44,670 nt of DNA from Pseudomonadota bacterium (lineage in GTDB: Bacteria > Pseudomonadota > Gammaproteobacteria > Burkholderiales > SG8-39), in assembly GCA_025352885.1 (NCBI GenBank), contig JANXRZ010000159.1, positions 1 to 44,670 of the forward strand, read 5' to 3'. Below, in pieces: positions 9,079 through 19,293 of this stretch. The position numbers and the translations under genes are program-made. The first letter of the stretch is position 1. Each line of letters begins with the position of its first letter. The notes under the pieces were generated by a model, which searched no databases, was not told the DNA's origin, and saw only the letters and a program-made list of their open reading frames with translations.

Positions 9079-9774
9079 ATGCAATTCAGCATCTACCGTT
9101 ACGACCCGGACAGGGATTCGGCGCCGCGCATGCAGGATTACGAGGTGGCGCTCGAGCCGACCGACCGCATGCTGCTCGACGCGCTGACGCGCATCAAGTC
9201 GCAGGACGATTCGCTGTCATACCGGCGCTCCTGCCGCGAGGGCATCTGCGGTTCGGACGCAATGAACATCAACGGCAAGAACGGCCTGGCCTGCATCACC
9301 AAGCTGTCCGAGCTGCCGCAGAAAGTGACCCTGCGGCCGCTGCCAGGGCTGCCTGTCATCCGCGATCTCATCGTGGACATGACGCAATTCTTCAAGCAGT
9401 ACCACTCCGTTCACCCATACCTGATCAACGACGAGCCGGCCCCGGAGCGCGAGAGGCTGCAGTCGCCTGAAGACCGCGAGGAGCTGAACGGACTTTACGA
9501 GTGCATCCTGTGCGCGTGCTGCTCGACGGCCTGCCCGTCGTTCTGGTGGAACCCGGACAAGTTCGTCGGGCCCGCCGGCCTGCTGCAGGCCTACCGCTTC
9601 ATCGCAGACACCCGCGACCAGGCCACCAGCGAGAGGCTGGACAACCTCGAAGATCCCTACCGGCTGTTTCGCTGCCATACCATCATGAACTGCGTCGACG
9701 TTTGCCCGAAGAACCTCAATCCCACCCGGGCAATCGGCAAGATCAAGGACATGATGGTGAAGCGGGCGGTTTAA
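9079..9774 (+). CDS. sdhB: succinate dehydrogenase iron-sulfur subunit SdhB
   Basis: Carries electrons from FAD to quinone through three Fe-S clusters. In 231 residues the ligands are visible. The [2Fe-2S] cluster has Cys52, Cys57, Asp60 and Cys72, with Asp as the third ligand as in E. coli. The [4Fe-4S] cluster has Cys142, Cys145, Cys148 and Cys152. The [3Fe-4S] cluster has Cys199, Cys205 and Cys209. The ATG at 9079 has AGGGGAA eight bases upstream. An in-frame start at 9040 inside sdhA would add an unlikely tail. Confidence 0.97.
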   Translation: MQFSIYRYDPDRDSAPRMQDYEVALEPTDRMLLDALTRIKSQDDSLSYRRSCREGICGSDAMNINGKNGLACITKLSELPQKVTLRPLPGLPVIRDLIVDMTQFFKQYHSVHPYLINDEPAPERERLQSPEDREELNGLYECILCACCSTACPSFWWNPDKFVGPAGLLQAYRFIADTRDQATSERLDNLEDPYRLFRCHTIMNCVDVCPKNLNPTRAIGKIKDMMVKRAV

Positions 9775-9778
9775 GGCC

Positions 9779-10021
9779 ATGCTCGATCCGGCCGCCGGGC
9801 GCCGGCTGCAGTGGAAATGCCGGCGCGGCTTGCTGGAACTGGACCTCGTGCTCGAGCGGTTTTTGCGCGACAAGGCCGCCGATCTTGACGGCGCGTCGCT
9901 GGGACTGCTCAATGAGCTGCTGGACTACGCCGACAACGACCTGTGGGATATCGTCAACGGTCGCAGTGAAGAGTACCCCCCGCGCCACAGATTACTGGTC
10001 GAGGCGCTCAGGACAAGCTGA
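9779..10021 (+). CDS. sdhE: FAD assembly factor SdhE
   Basis: SdhE (YgfY/SDHAF2 family) promotes covalent flavinylation of SdhA. The 80-residue protein has the key RGxxE motif at 16-20 (RGLLE) and the conserved LLDYADNDLWDIV segment. It starts 4 nt after sdhB, consistent with co-expression with its substrate. Confidence 0.95.
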   Translation: MLDPAAGRRLQWKCRRGLLELDLVLERFLRDKAADLDGASLGLLNELLDYADNDLWDIVNGRSEEYPPRHRLLVEALRTS

Positions 10022-10046
10022 GGGACTGCATGTGGACTATCGGACG

Positions 10047-10063
10047 TCGCGGCTGAACCGCGA
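10047..10063 (+). other. small hairpin between sdhE and gltA
   Basis: TCGCGG and CCGCGA form a 6-bp stem around a 5-base loop (CTGAA), 20 nt before the gltA TTG. No T-run follows, so it is not a terminator. It might shield or stabilise the gltA message, or mean nothing. Confidence 0.3.
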
Positions 10064-10083
10064 AACCTGAACTGGAGAAGACC

Positions 10084-11373
10084 TTGGACAAGAAAGCGAC
10101 ACTGACGCTGAACGATGGAAAGTCCCTCGATTTTCCGGTGCTCTCCGGTTCCATCGGCCCGGAGGTCATCGACATCCGGACGCTTTACGCGAAATCCGGG
10201 ATGTTTACCTACGATCCGGGCTTCCTCTCCACGGCGAGCTGCAACTCGAGCATCACGTATATCGATGGCGATGCGGGCGTCCTCCTGTACCGCGGCTACC
10301 CGATCGAGCAGCTTGCGCAGCACTGCGATTTCCTGGAGACATGCTACCTGCTCCTCAACGGCGAGTTGCCGAACGCCCGGGACAAAGACGCATTCGTAAG
10401 TACGGTCACGCGCCACACGATGGTCCACGACCAGCTCACGCGCTTCTTCACAGGTTTTCGGCGGGACGCGCACCCGATGGCGGTGCTGGTCGGTGTGGTC
10501 GGCGCGCTGTCGGCGTTCTATCACGACTCGCTCGACATCAATAACCCGGAGCACCGCAAGATCTCGGCCTTCCGCCTGATCGCGAAGCTGCCGACGATCG
10601 TGGCGATGGCCTACAAGTACAACACCGGCCAGCCGTTCGTTTATCCGCGCAACGACCTGTCGTACTCGGCCAACTTCATGCGCATGATGTTCGCGGTGCC
10701 GGCCGAGGAGTACAAGGTCAACCCGGTGCTGGTCCGCGCGCTCGACCGCATCCTGATCCTCCACGCGGACCACGAGCAGAATGCCTCCACGTCCACGGTT
10801 CGACTGTCCGGCTCGTCAGGCGCCAACCCGTTCGCCTGCATCGCTGCGGGCATCGCCTGCTTGTGGGGCCCGGCGCACGGCGGCGCGAACGAGGCGGCGC
10901 TCAATATGCTCGAGGAGATCGGCGACGCCTCGAAGATCCCGGAGTTCATCAAGCAGGTGAAGGACAAGAACTCCGGCTCCAAGCTGATGGGCTTCGGGCA
11001 CCGCGTCTACAAGAACTACGACCCGCGCGCCAAGCTCATGCGCGAGACCTGCCACGAGGTGCTCAACGAGCTCGGCCTGCAGAACGACCGCCTGTTCAAA
11101 CTGGCCATGGCGCTCGAGAAAGTGGCCCTCGAGGACGAGTATTTCGTCAGCCGCAAGCTCTACCCGAACGTCGATTTCTATTCGGGGATCGTGCAGCGTG
11201 CGCTCGGCATCCCGGTCTCGATGTTCACCTGCATCTTCTCGCTCGCCCGCACGGTCGGCTGGATCGCGCAGTGGAACGAGATGATCTCCGACCCCGAGCA
11301 GAAAATCGGCCGTCCGCGCCAGCTTTACAAGGGCGCGGCGCGGCGGGAAGTGCAGCCCATCGATAAGCGCTAG
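10084..11373 (+). CDS. gltA: citrate synthase GltA (type II)
   Basis: Condenses acetyl-CoA and oxaloacetate to citrate. The 429-residue protein has the long N-terminal domain of type II (hexameric, NADH-sensitive) bacterial citrate synthases and all catalytic residues: His265 (GPAHGGANE), His306 ([13 protein letters not shown]) and Asp364 (NVDFYSG). The start is TTG ([12 protein letters not shown]), with GGAG six bases upstream. It lies 62 nt after sdhE and is probably in the same transcript. PrpC at 3362 is the shorter relative. Confidence 0.97.
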   Translation: MDKKATLTLNDGKSLDFPVLSGSIGPEVIDIRTLYAKSGMFTYDPGFLSTASCNSSITYIDGDAGVLLYRGYPIEQLAQHCDFLETCYLLLNGELPNARDKDAFVSTVTRHTMVHDQLTRFFTGFRRDAHPMAVLVGVVGALSAFYHDSLDINNPEHRKISAFRLIAKLPTIVAMAYKYNTGQPFVYPRNDLSYSANFMRMMFAVPAEEYKVNPVLVRALDRILILHADHEQNASTSTVRLSGSSGANPFACIAAGIACLWGPAHGGANEAALNMLEEIGDASKIPEFIKQVKDKNSGSKLMGFGHRVYKNYDPRAKLMRETCHEVLNELGLQNDRLFKLAMALEKVALEDEYFVSRKLYPNVDFYSGIVQRALGIPVSMFTCIFSLARTVGWIAQWNEMISDPEQKIGRPRQLYKGAARREVQPIDKR

Positions 11374-11389
11374 GACCGGAGCTACTGCG

Positions 11390-14227
11390 ATGATGAAGCA
11401 GATGCTGGGCAATTCGTACCTCTTTGGCGGCAATGCGCCGTTCATCGAGGAGTTGTACGAGCAGTACCTCGTGAACCCCGGCGCCGTGCCTGAAGGATGG
11501 CGCGAGTACTTCGACCAGATGCAGCTCATGCCGGGCGCTCAGGGCAACGGCGACAAGGACGTCGCCCATGCGCCGGTGGTGGAATCCTTCGTACAGCGCG
11601 CCAAGTCCGGCCAGCTCGGCGGCCGCGCGCCGACGGTGCACCTGGCGACGCACGAGAAACTGCAGGTTGCAGCGCTGCTGCTCGTCACATCCTATCGCAT
11701 CTCGGGCTCCCGCTGGGCGACGCTGGACCCTCTCAAACGCATGCCGCGCCCGCCCGCGCCCGAGCTCGAGTCGGCCTACTACGACCTGACAGAGGCGGAC
11801 CTCGACACCGAAGTGAATGCCGGATCGTTCGTTAGCCTCGAGCGCGTCAGTCTGCGCACGCTGATCCAGGCGCTGCGCGACACCTATTGCCGCAACATCG
11901 GCTTCGAGTACATGTTCATCAGCGAGCGCGCCCAGCGATTGTGGCTCCAGGAGCGCATCGAGCCGGTGCGCGCCACGCCGGATTTCTCGCCGGAGTTCAA
12001 GAAACGCATCCTGCTCAAGCTCACCGAGGCGGAGACGCTCGAGAAATACCTGCACACCCGCTTCGTCGGACAGAAGCGGTTTTCTCTCGAAGGCGGTGAG
12101 AGCCTGATTCCCTGCGTTGACGAGCTCATCCAGAGGGCCGGCGGCTCGGGCGTGCAGGAAATCGTCATCGGCATGGCGCACCGCGGCCGCCTCAACGTGC
12201 TGGTCAACGTGCTCGGTAAGATGCCCGAGGAGCTCTTCTCGGAGTTCGAGGGCAAGTACAGCACCGAGCACACCTTCTCGGGCGACGTGAAGTATCACAA
12301 GGGTTTCTCGTCGGACATCACGACGCCCGGCGGGCCGGTGCATATCAGCGCGGCCTTCAACCCCTCGCACCTCGAGATCGTCAACCCGGTGGTCGAAGGA
12401 TCGGTGCGCGCCCGGCAGCGTCGCCGCAACGACAAGACCGGCGACCAGGTCCTGCCCATCCTCATCCACGGCGACGCGGCTTTCGCCGGCCAGGGCGTGG
12501 TGATGGAGACGCTCAACCTCTCCGGCACCCGCGGCTACGGCACCGGCGGCACGGTGCACATCATCGTCAACAATCAGATCGGGTTCACGACTTCCGACCC
12601 GCGCGACGCACGCTCGACGATCTACTGCACCGATGTCGCGAAAATGGTCGAGGCGCCAATCTTCCACGTCAACGCCGACGATCCCGAAGCGGTCCAGTAC
12701 GTGACGCAGCTCGCGCTCGATTTCCGCAAGCAGTTCCACAAGGACGTCGTGATCGACATGGTCTGCTACCGGAAACTGGGCCACAACGAGCAGGACGAGC
12801 CGTTCATCACGCAGCCGCTGATGTACAAGAAGATCGCCCAGCACCCCGGCACGCGAAAGCTTTATGCGGACAAGCTCGTCACGCAGGGCGCGATCAGGGC
12901 CGAAGAGCCTGACGAGATCATCAAGAAGTTCCGCGCCGACCTCGATGCCGGCAAGCATACGTCCAACCCGGTGCTGTCCAACTTCAAGAGCAAGTTCGCG
13001 GTCGACTGGGTGCCATTCGTCGGCGCCAAGTGGACCGACGCTGCCGACACGCACGTGCCGCTCGCCCAATTGCAGCGGCTCTCCGAGCGCCTCACCACGC
13101 TGCCCGAAGGCTTCAAGCCCCACCCGACCGTCGAGCGCCTGTTGAATGCACGCAAGCAGATGGGCGAGGGCAAGCTGCCGGTCGACTGGGGCATGGCCGA
13201 AACGCTTTCCTATGCCTCGCTGGTCGCCAACGGCTACAACGTCCGGCTCTCAGGCCAGGATTCAGGGCGCGGCACGTTCGCCCACCGCCATGCCGTCCTG
13301 CATGACCAGGATCGCGAGCGCTGGGATTCGGGCATCCACATCCCGCTGAACAATATCTCCAAGGACCAGGGCGATTTCGTCGTCATCGATTCGGTGCTCT
13401 CGGAAGAGGCGGTGCTCGGCTTCGAGTACGGCTATTCGACCGCCGAGCCGAACGAGCTCGTAATCTGGGAAGCGCAGTTCGGCGACTTCGCCAACGGCGC
13501 GCAAGTGGTGATCGACCAGTTCATCTCCTCGGGCGAGGCCAAGTGGGCACGCGTCTGCGGCTTGGTGATGCTGCTGCCGCACGGCTATGAAGGGCAGGGT
13601 CCCGAGCACTCGTCGGCGCGCCTCGAGCGCTACCTGCAGCTTTGTGCCGAGCACAACATGCAGGTCGTGGTGCCGTCGAACGCGGCGCAGATCTTCCACC
13701 TGCTGCGCAGGCAGATGCTCCGCCCCTTCCGCAAGCCGCTGATCGTGATGACGCCGAAGTCGCTGCTGCGCAAGAAGGAAGCCGCTTCGCCGCTCAAGGA
13801 CCTCGCCAAGGGCACTTTCCAGACTGTCATCCCGGAAATCGACGCGCTCGAAGCGAAGGCGGTGACGCGCGTGGTCGCGTGCTGCGGCAAGGTCTACTAC
13901 GACCTGCTCTCGGCCCGCCGCGAGCGGCGCCTGGACAACATCGCGATCATCCGCGTCGAGCAGCTCTACCCGTTCCCGCACAAGCCTTTCGCCGCGGAAA
14001 TGAAGAAGTACCCGAACGCTCTCGAGGTGATCTGGTGCCAGGAAGAGCCGCAGAACCAGGGGGCCTGGTACCAGACCGCGCATTACCTTTCCGAGAACAT
14101 GCGCCCGGACCAGAAGCTGCATTACGCGGGACGGCCGCCTTCGGCCGCGCCGGCGGGCGGGTACCTTTCGCGGCACAACGAGCGCCAGAAGGCCCTCGTC
14201 GACCAAGCGTTCGGGAAGTATAAATAG
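11390..14227 (+). CDS. sucA: 2-oxoglutarate dehydrogenase E1 component
   Basis: Thiamine-diphosphate E1 subunit (OdhA/SucA) that decarboxylates 2-oxoglutarate. The 945 residues match the family length. It begins MMKQMLGNSYLFGGNAPFIE, with the short N-terminal helix that docks to E2. It has the substrate/TPP segments GMAHRGRLNVLVN, GDAAFAGQGVVMETLNL and NNQIGFTT, and the C-terminal transketolase-like half with EAQFGDFANGAQVVIDQF. GGAG lies eight bases before the ATG, 16 nt after gltA. An intrinsic terminator lies between it and the E2 gene. Confidence 0.98.
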   Translation: MMKQMLGNSYLFGGNAPFIEELYEQYLVNPGAVPEGWREYFDQMQLMPGAQGNGDKDVAHAPVVESFVQRAKSGQLGGRAPTVHLATHEKLQVAALLLVTSYRISGSRWATLDPLKRMPRPPAPELESAYYDLTEADLDTEVNAGSFVSLERVSLRTLIQALRDTYCRNIGFEYMFISERAQRLWLQERIEPVRATPDFSPEFKKRILLKLTEAETLEKYLHTRFVGQKRFSLEGGESLIPCVDELIQRAGGSGVQEIVIGMAHRGRLNVLVNVLGKMPEELFSEFEGKYSTEHTFSGDVKYHKGFSSDITTPGGPVHISAAFNPSHLEIVNPVVEGSVRARQRRRNDKTGDQVLPILIHGDAAFAGQGVVMETLNLSGTRGYGTGGTVHIIVNNQIGFTTSDPRDARSTIYCTDVAKMVEAPIFHVNADDPEAVQYVTQLALDFRKQFHKDVVIDMVCYRKLGHNEQDEPFITQPLMYKKIAQHPGTRKLYADKLVTQGAIRAEEPDEIIKKFRADLDAGKHTSNPVLSNFKSKFAVDWVPFVGAKWTDAADTHVPLAQLQRLSERLTTLPEGFKPHPTVERLLNARKQMGEGKLPVDWGMAETLSYASLVANGYNVRLSGQDSGRGTFAHRHAVLHDQDRERWDSGIHIPLNNISKDQGDFVVIDSVLSEEAVLGFEYGYSTAEPNELVIWEAQFGDFANGAQVVIDQFISSGEAKWARVCGLVMLLPHGYEGQGPEHSSARLERYLQLCAEHNMQVVVPSNAAQIFHLLRRQMLRPFRKPLIVMTPKSLLRKKEAASPLKDLAKGTFQTVIPEIDALEAKAVTRVVACCGKVYYDLLSARRERRLDNIAIIRVEQLYPFPHKPFAAEMKKYPNALEVIWCQEEPQNQGAWYQTAHYLSENMRPDQKLHYAGRPPSAAPAGGYLSRHNERQKALVDQAFGKYK

Positions 14228-14263
14228 CGTAGTTCGTAAGATTAACCAACTGCTGAGAAGCCC

Positions 14264-14286
14264 GGCGCGTTACGCGCCTGTTTTTT
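14264..14286 (+). terminator. intrinsic terminator (probably partial) between sucA and sucB
   Basis: A 6-bp perfect stem (GGCGCG/CGCGCC) with a TTA loop is followed by TG and six T's. It lies 37 nt after sucA and 55 nt before sucB. As sucB needs to be made with sucA, it is likely a leaky terminator that sets the E1:E2 ratio, unless sucB has its own promoter, which I did not see. Confidence 0.7.
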
Positions 14287-14341
14287 CATAACCCGCGGCA
14301 AGGCTGAGCCGAACCCGGGGAAAAACGGAACGGGGAACACC

Positions 14342-15595
14342 ATGATCGTAGAAGTCAAAATTCCGCAGCTGTCGGAGTCGGTCTCCGAGGCCACGCTCCT
14401 TGCCTGGCACAAGAAGGAGGGCGAGGCCGTCGCGCGCGACGAAAACCTGATCGACATCGAGACCGACAAGGTCGTGATGGAGCTGCCCGCGCCGGTCGAC
14501 GGCGTGCTGGTGAAGATCATCAAAGGCGAGAAGGGCACAGTAACCTCCGGCGAGGTCATCGCCCGGATCGATACCGAAGCCAAGGCGACCGTAGCGGCGG
14601 CTTTGAATCCCGCAGCGCCGGCGCCCGCCGCCGCGCCCGTCCCCGCAGCGCCTCCACCCGTTGCCGCCTCGCCGGCGACATCTTCAGGTGCGCCCGTGAT
14701 GCCCGCGGCGCAGAAGATTGCGGCCGAGAAAGGCATCAACACTGCTGCCATAGCCGGCACGGGACGCGATGGGCGCGTGACCAAGGGCGACGTGCTGCAG
14801 GCCGCCTCCGCACCTGCGGCGCCCGCCCGCGCCGCCCCAGCCGCCGCGCTCCCGCAGCCGCCGATGCCGGTGAACCTGGACAGCATGCTTGCCAACCGGC
14901 CCGAGCAGCGCGTGCCGATGTCGCGGCTGCGCGCCCGCATTGCCGAGCGCCTCGTCCAGTCGCAAGCCACCGCCGCCATCCTCACGACCTTCAACGAGGT
15001 CAACATGCAGCCTGTGATGGACATGCGAAAGAAATACCAGGAGCGCTTCGAAAAAGAGCACGGCGTGAAGCTCGGCTTCATGTCCTTTTTCGTCAAGGCC
15101 GTGGTCGCTGCGCTCAAGCGCTACCCGGTCGTCAATGCTTCGGTGGACGGCAACGACATCGTCTATCACGGCTTCTTCGACATAGGCATTGCGGTCGGCA
15201 GCCCGAGGGGGCTGGTGGTCCCGATCCTGCGCGATTGCGACCAGCTGAGCTTCTCCGGTGTCGAGAAGAAGATTGCCGAATATGGCAAGAAGGCATCCGA
15301 CGGGAAGCTGGCGATCGGGGACCTCACGGGCGGTACGTTCTCGATCTCGAACGGAGGCGTATTCGGTTCGATGCTTTCAACGCCCATCATTAACCCGCCG
15401 CAGTCGGCGATCCTCGGCGTGCATGCGACCAAGGACAGGGCGGTGGTGGAGAACGGCCAGGTGGTAGTGCGGCCGATGAATTATTTCGCGCTCTCGTACG
15501 ACCACCGGATCATCGACGGCCGTGAAGCCGTCCTCTTCCTGGTCGCGGTCAAGGAAGCGCTCGAGGATCCGGTCCGCCTGCTGATCGAGGTCTGA
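14342..15595 (+). CDS. sucB: dihydrolipoyl succinyltransferase (E2 of 2-oxoglutarate dehydrogenase)
   Basis: Core of the OGDH complex; transfers the succinyl group to CoA. In 417 residues there is a lipoyl domain (1-77, lipoylated Lys43 in ETDKVVMEL), then an Ala/Pro-rich linker (about 84-120). A peripheral subunit-binding domain (about 120-155) is followed by another Ala/Pro linker and the catalytic domain, with His388 and Asp392 in [22 protein letters not shown] precedes the ATG. It is followed by lpdA after one base. Confidence 0.97.
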   Translation: MIVEVKIPQLSESVSEATLLAWHKKEGEAVARDENLIDIETDKVVMELPAPVDGVLVKIIKGEKGTVTSGEVIARIDTEAKATVAAALNPAAPAPAAAPVPAAPPPVAASPATSSGAPVMPAAQKIAAEKGINTAAIAGTGRDGRVTKGDVLQAASAPAAPARAAPAAALPQPPMPVNLDSMLANRPEQRVPMSRLRARIAERLVQSQATAAILTTFNEVNMQPVMDMRKKYQERFEKEHGVKLGFMSFFVKAVVAALKRYPVVNASVDGNDIVYHGFFDIGIAVGSPRGLVVPILRDCDQLSFSGVEKKIAEYGKKASDGKLAIGDLTGGTFSISNGGVFGSMLSTPIINPPQSAILGVHATKDRAVVENGQVVVRPMNYFALSYDHRIIDGREAVLFLVAVKEALEDPVRLLIEV

Positions 15596-15596
15596 G

Positions 15597-17042
15597 ATGG
15601 CGCAGAGCTTCGATGTGGTGGTCATCGGGTCCGGACCGGCCGGCTACATAGCGGCGATTCGCGCCGCGCAGCTGGGTCTTGCAGCGGCATGTGTCGAGGA
15701 CTGGAAGGCTCCCAAGGGGGCAGGGGAAGGCGCCTTGCGCCTGGGCGGCACCTGCCTGAACGTCGGCTGCATCCCGTCCAAGGCACTCCTCGAGTCCTCC
15801 GAAAACTACGAACGGGTCATGGGCCCTTTCAAGGAGCATGGGATCATCGCCACGGGCGTAAAGCTCGATCTCGCGACCATGATGGACCGCAAGGACAAGA
15901 TCGTTACCAAAATGACCTCCGGGATCGCGGGGCTGTTCAAGAAGAACAAGGTTACCTGGCTGCAGGGGCGGGGGAAGCTGGCCGGCGCAGGTGCAGAGGG
16001 CTGGCAAGTACAGGTCTCAGGGGACAAAGGCTCGGAGACCGTCGCCGCCAAGCACGTGATCGTCGCGAGCGGATCGAAGGCGCGCCACCTGCCGGACGTG
16101 CCGGTGGACAACGTGACGATCTGCGACAACGAAGGCGCCCTGGCCTTCGATTCGATTCCCGAACGGCTGGGGGTGATCGGGGCCGGCGTGATCGGTTTGG
16201 AGCTTGGAAGCGTATGGCGTCGCTTGGGCTCCAAGGTAAAGATCGTCGAGGCGCTGCCGGCTTTCCTCGGCGCCGCGGACCAATCGGTCGCTGCCGAAGC
16301 ATGGAAGATCTTCACCAAAGGCCAGGGCCTCGATATCGAGCTCGGCATCAAGATCAAGTCAGTCAAGAAGGGCCGAAAGGACGTCACTATCGAATACGAG
16401 GGTTCGGACGGGGCGGCGAAGAAGCTGGAGTGCGACCGGCTGATCGTGTCCATCGGGCGTGTCCCGAACACCGACGGCCTGGGCGCCGCGGATGTGGGCC
16501 TCAAAGTCGATGCACGCGGATTCGTGGAAGTCGACGGCCACTGCCGGACGAATCTTGCGAACGTCTGGGCCATAGGCGACGTCGTGCGCGGTCCGATGCT
16601 TGCGCATAAAGGCGAGGAAGAAGGCGTGATGGTCGCCGAACTGATTGCGGGCCAGAAGGGCCATGTGAACTACGACACCATCCCCTGGGTAATCTATACC
16701 GCGCCTGAAATTGCATGGGTAGGCAAGACCGAGCAGCAGTTGAAAGCCGAGGGCACGGCTTACCGGTCGGGCCGCTTCCCATTCGCCTACAACGGGCGGG
16801 CGCTCGGCAAGGGTGAGTCCGAGGGCTTCGTAAAGATCCTGGCCGACGAGAAAACCGACAAGGTGCTGGGCGTCCATGTGCTGGGCGCGCTCGCATCTGA
16901 AATGATCGCCGAGGCGGTCATGGCCATGGAATTCTCGGCTTCTTCCGAAGACATCGCCCGCATCTGCCACGCGCATCCATCCATGTCAGAGGTGATGCAC
17001 GAGGCCGCGCTGGCCGTAGACAAGCGCTCGCTCAACAGCTAG
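15597..17042 (+). CDS. lpdA: dihydrolipoyl dehydrogenase (E3)
   Basis: FAD enzyme that reoxidises dihydrolipoamide and reduces NAD+. The 481-residue protein has the FAD motif GSGPAG (11-16), the redox disulfide Cys53/Cys58 ([13 protein letters not shown]), the NAD-binding [28 protein letters not shown] and the C-terminal catalytic [13 protein letters not shown]. The ATG is one base after the sucB stop (TGAGATG), so translation is coupled. Its place next to sucAB suggests it serves the OGDH complex. Confidence 0.97.
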   Translation: MAQSFDVVVIGSGPAGYIAAIRAAQLGLAAACVEDWKAPKGAGEGALRLGGTCLNVGCIPSKALLESSENYERVMGPFKEHGIIATGVKLDLATMMDRKDKIVTKMTSGIAGLFKKNKVTWLQGRGKLAGAGAEGWQVQVSGDKGSETVAAKHVIVASGSKARHLPDVPVDNVTICDNEGALAFDSIPERLGVIGAGVIGLELGSVWRRLGSKVKIVEALPAFLGAADQSVAAEAWKIFTKGQGLDIELGIKIKSVKKGRKDVTIEYEGSDGAAKKLECDRLIVSIGRVPNTDGLGAADVGLKVDARGFVEVDGHCRTNLANVWAIGDVVRGPMLAHKGEEEGVMVAELIAGQKGHVNYDTIPWVIYTAPEIAWVGKTEQQLKAEGTAYRSGRFPFAYNGRALGKGESEGFVKILADEKTDKVLGVHVLGALASEMIAEAVMAMEFSASSEDIARICHAHPSMSEVMHEAALAVDKRSLNS

Positions 17043-17084
17043 ATGGCGCAGTCCGATGACGCCTTGAGGCCGGATGCGGGATAG
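17043..17084 (+). other. 13-codon ORF overlapping the zapE start
   Basis: Directly after the lpdA stop, ATGGCGCAG opens a 13-codon frame ending in TAG at 17082, which overlaps the zapE ATG at 17074. Its first codons repeat the lpdA start (ATGGCGCAG at 15597). It may help carry ribosomes into zapE, or be chance. Confidence 0.25.
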
Positions 17085-18285
17085 CGCGCTCGACTCGGAC
17101 GAAGAGTCGCAGGCGGGCACAACCGGGGGACGGCTCGATGTAGTGTCCCTCTACGAGCAGAGCCTCGCCAAGCGCGGCTTTGTGTCCGATGCCGCCCAGT
17201 GGCGGGCCGTCGAGCGGTTGCAGCGCCTGTATGACGAATGGATCGCATACAAGGCCCGGAGAAACACCGCGTGGAAGCGCGTGCTCGTCAAGCCGCAGTT
17301 GCCGAAGGGTGTCTATCTCTGGGGGGGCGTCGGACGGGGGAAGAGCTTCCTCATGGACTCTTTCTACCGGTGCGTGCCGCTCGTTCGCAAGCGCCGCGTC
17401 CATTTCCATCACTTCATGCGCGAAATCCATCGCGAGCTGAATGAGGTCAAGGGCACCGAGGACCCGATCTCGGAAGTCGCCTCTCGCGTGGCCAAGCGCT
17501 ACCGGCTGATCTGCTTCGACGAGTTCCACGTATCGGACATAGCCGATGCAATGATCCTCGGGCGGTTCCTCGACCGGGTAATGGACCGCGGAGTGGTGTT
17601 TTGCATGACGAGCAATTACGCGCCAGACAGCCTGTACCCGAACGGCCTGCAAAGGGATCGCTTCCTTCCGACAATTGCCCTCATCAAGGAGCGCATGGAC
17701 GTGCTGGAGGTGGATGCCGGCAACGATTACCGGCGCCGGGCCCTGGAGCAGGTCCAAGTCTATCACACGCCGCTGGACGCGGCCGCGGAAGCCGCGCTCG
17801 AGGCGATCTTCGCGAGCCTCAAGGACGTGGAGGAGGAGACCCACCCGCTGGACGTCGAGGGCCGCGAGATCCCTTACCGCAAACGTGCCGGCGGCCTCGT
17901 GTGGTTCGATTTCGACGTTCTCTGCGGCGGTGCAAGGTCGTACACCGATTACGTGGACCTCACACGGCGGTTCCACACCGTTATCCTCTCGGGGATCCCC
18001 AGGATGTCCGCGCGTAATTCGGATTCTGCCCGCCGCTTCACATGGCTGGTGGATATCTTCTACGATGAGCGGATCAAACTCATCTGCTCGGCCGAAACGG
18101 TTCCCGAGGAGTTGTACGCGACCGGCCCGGCAGGCGAAACTGCAAGCGTCGAATTCGCGCGGACAGTCAGCCGGCTCATCGAAATGCAGTCGTTGAATTA
18201 CCTGCAGGCCGAGAAACCCAAGCATGAGCAGCCCCAGCCAGCACAGCAAAAGGACGGAGAACCCGATGGACAGGCCAATCGATAA
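17074..18285 (+). CDS. zapE: AFG1-like ATPase ZapE
   Basis: ZapE is a cell-division-associated P-loop ATPase of the AFG1/LACE1 family that acts on FtsZ in E. coli. The 403-residue protein has Walker A GGVGRGKS at 84-91, Walker B LICFDEFHVSDIADAMIL near 165-182, the family segment HFHHFMREIH and a sensor-like FCMTSNYAPDSLYPNGLQR. The last 25 residues are Gln/Pro/Lys-rich. It follows lpdA, as I recall from other Betaproteobacteria. The ATG at 17074 keeps the family domain intact but has no clear ribosome site, so an internal start is possible. Confidence 0.92.
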   Translation: MRDSALDSDEESQAGTTGGRLDVVSLYEQSLAKRGFVSDAAQWRAVERLQRLYDEWIAYKARRNTAWKRVLVKPQLPKGVYLWGGVGRGKSFLMDSFYRCVPLVRKRRVHFHHFMREIHRELNEVKGTEDPISEVASRVAKRYRLICFDEFHVSDIADAMILGRFLDRVMDRGVVFCMTSNYAPDSLYPNGLQRDRFLPTIALIKERMDVLEVDAGNDYRRRALEQVQVYHTPLDAAAEAALEAIFASLKDVEEETHPLDVEGREIPYRKRAGGLVWFDFDVLCGGARSYTDYVDLTRRFHTVILSGIPRMSARNSDSARRFTWLVDIFYDERIKLICSAETVPEELYATGPAGETASVEFARTVSRLIEMQSLNYLQAEKPKHEQPQPAQQKDGEPDGQANR

Positions 18286-19270
18286 ATTCAAGGCGTACAA
18301 GATCACCGAAGTGGACAAGAAGGCGACTGCCGCTTTCACCGAGTTCACCTTGGACCAGCTCGACCCGGGCGAAGTCGTCGTGCGGGTCGCCTACTCGGAC
18401 GTCAATTTCAAGGATGCGCTTGCCGCAACGGGCAAAGGCCGCATCCTCCTGCGCCCCGAATGCATCGGCGGCATCGACTTGTCCGGCACCGTGGTCTCGT
18501 CCACCGATGGCCGCTTTGCCAAAGGGGACGCGGTATTGGCCACCGGGTTCGACCTGGGCGTAAAGCATCACGGCGGGTACGCCGAATACGCGCGCGTCCC
18601 GGCCGACTGGCTCGTGAAGATCCCGCAGGGCCTGAGCCTTCTGGACGCGATGGCATTCGGCACGGCGGGCTTCACCGCGGGCCTTGGCATCGTGCGCATG
18701 GAGCAGAACGGCCTCAAGCCGGCCAACGGCCCGGTCATCGTCAATGGTGCGACGGGCGGCGTCGGCTCGGTCGCCATCGACGCGTTGTCGAAGCTTGGAT
18801 ATCACGTAGTCGCCCTGACCGGGAAGGAAGCTGAAACCGATTACCTCAAGAAGCTTGGAGCTAAGGAGGTCCTCTTGCGCCAGAACATCGATCTCACCAA
18901 GATCCGGCCGTTGGACAAGGCGCAGTGGGCAGGCGCAGTCGACAACCTCGGCGGCGAAGTGCTCGCGTGGATGGCGAGCGGCATGAAAGTCGGCGGCACC
19001 ATCGCATCGATCGGCTTGGCCGCAAGCCCGTCGCTGAACACGACGGTGCTGCCATTCATTCTGCGCGGCGCGAGCCTTCTCGGCATCGATTCGGTGAACT
19101 GCCCGATGCCGCTGCGGCAGGAGGTCTGGCGGCGCCTTGCGACGGACATGCGGCCGGCGCACCTCAAGGAGATGACCAAGACCGTTGCCTTCGGCGATCT
19201 GCCGACGGTGTTCAACGCGTTCATCGAGTCCAAGGCCACAGGCAGGACCGTGGTGGATATCGCAGGCTAG
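18266..19270 (+). CDS. acuI: acrylyl-CoA reductase AcuI/YhdH-type MDR oxidoreductase
   Basis: Medium-chain dehydrogenase/reductase of the YhdH/YhfP/AcuI group, which reduces acryloyl-CoA to propionyl-CoA with NADPH. The 334-residue protein has the zinc-free MDR N-terminal half with YSDVNFKDALAATGKG (about 43-58), HGGYAEYARVPADWLV, and the nucleotide-binding GATGGVGS at 161-168. The start overlaps the end of zapE by 20 nt and has GGACGGAGAA upstream. prpE follows 23 nt later, and PrpE makes propionyl-CoA or acryloyl-CoA, so the AcuI role fits. A general quinone reductase role is less likely. Confidence 0.85.
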   Translation: MDRPIDKFKAYKITEVDKKATAAFTEFTLDQLDPGEVVVRVAYSDVNFKDALAATGKGRILLRPECIGGIDLSGTVVSSTDGRFAKGDAVLATGFDLGVKHHGGYAEYARVPADWLVKIPQGLSLLDAMAFGTAGFTAGLGIVRMEQNGLKPANGPVIVNGATGGVGSVAIDALSKLGYHVVALTGKEAETDYLKKLGAKEVLLRQNIDLTKIRPLDKAQWAGAVDNLGGEVLAWMASGMKVGGTIASIGLAASPSLNTTVLPFILRGASLLGIDSVNCPMPLRQEVWRRLATDMRPAHLKEMTKTVAFGDLPTVFNAFIESKATGRTVVDIAG

Positions 19271-19293
19271 CGATTGCCGGGGGAGAAGACGCT

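Noticed and set aside
11225..13123. 632-aa minus-strand open frame opposite gltA and sucA
   Set aside because: It is fully antisense to two conserved enzymes and rich in Arg, Leu and Val as expected of a shadow frame.
17032..18348. 438-aa minus-strand open frame opposite zapE
   Set aside because: It is the reverse complement of a well-supported ATPase gene and has no domain of its own.
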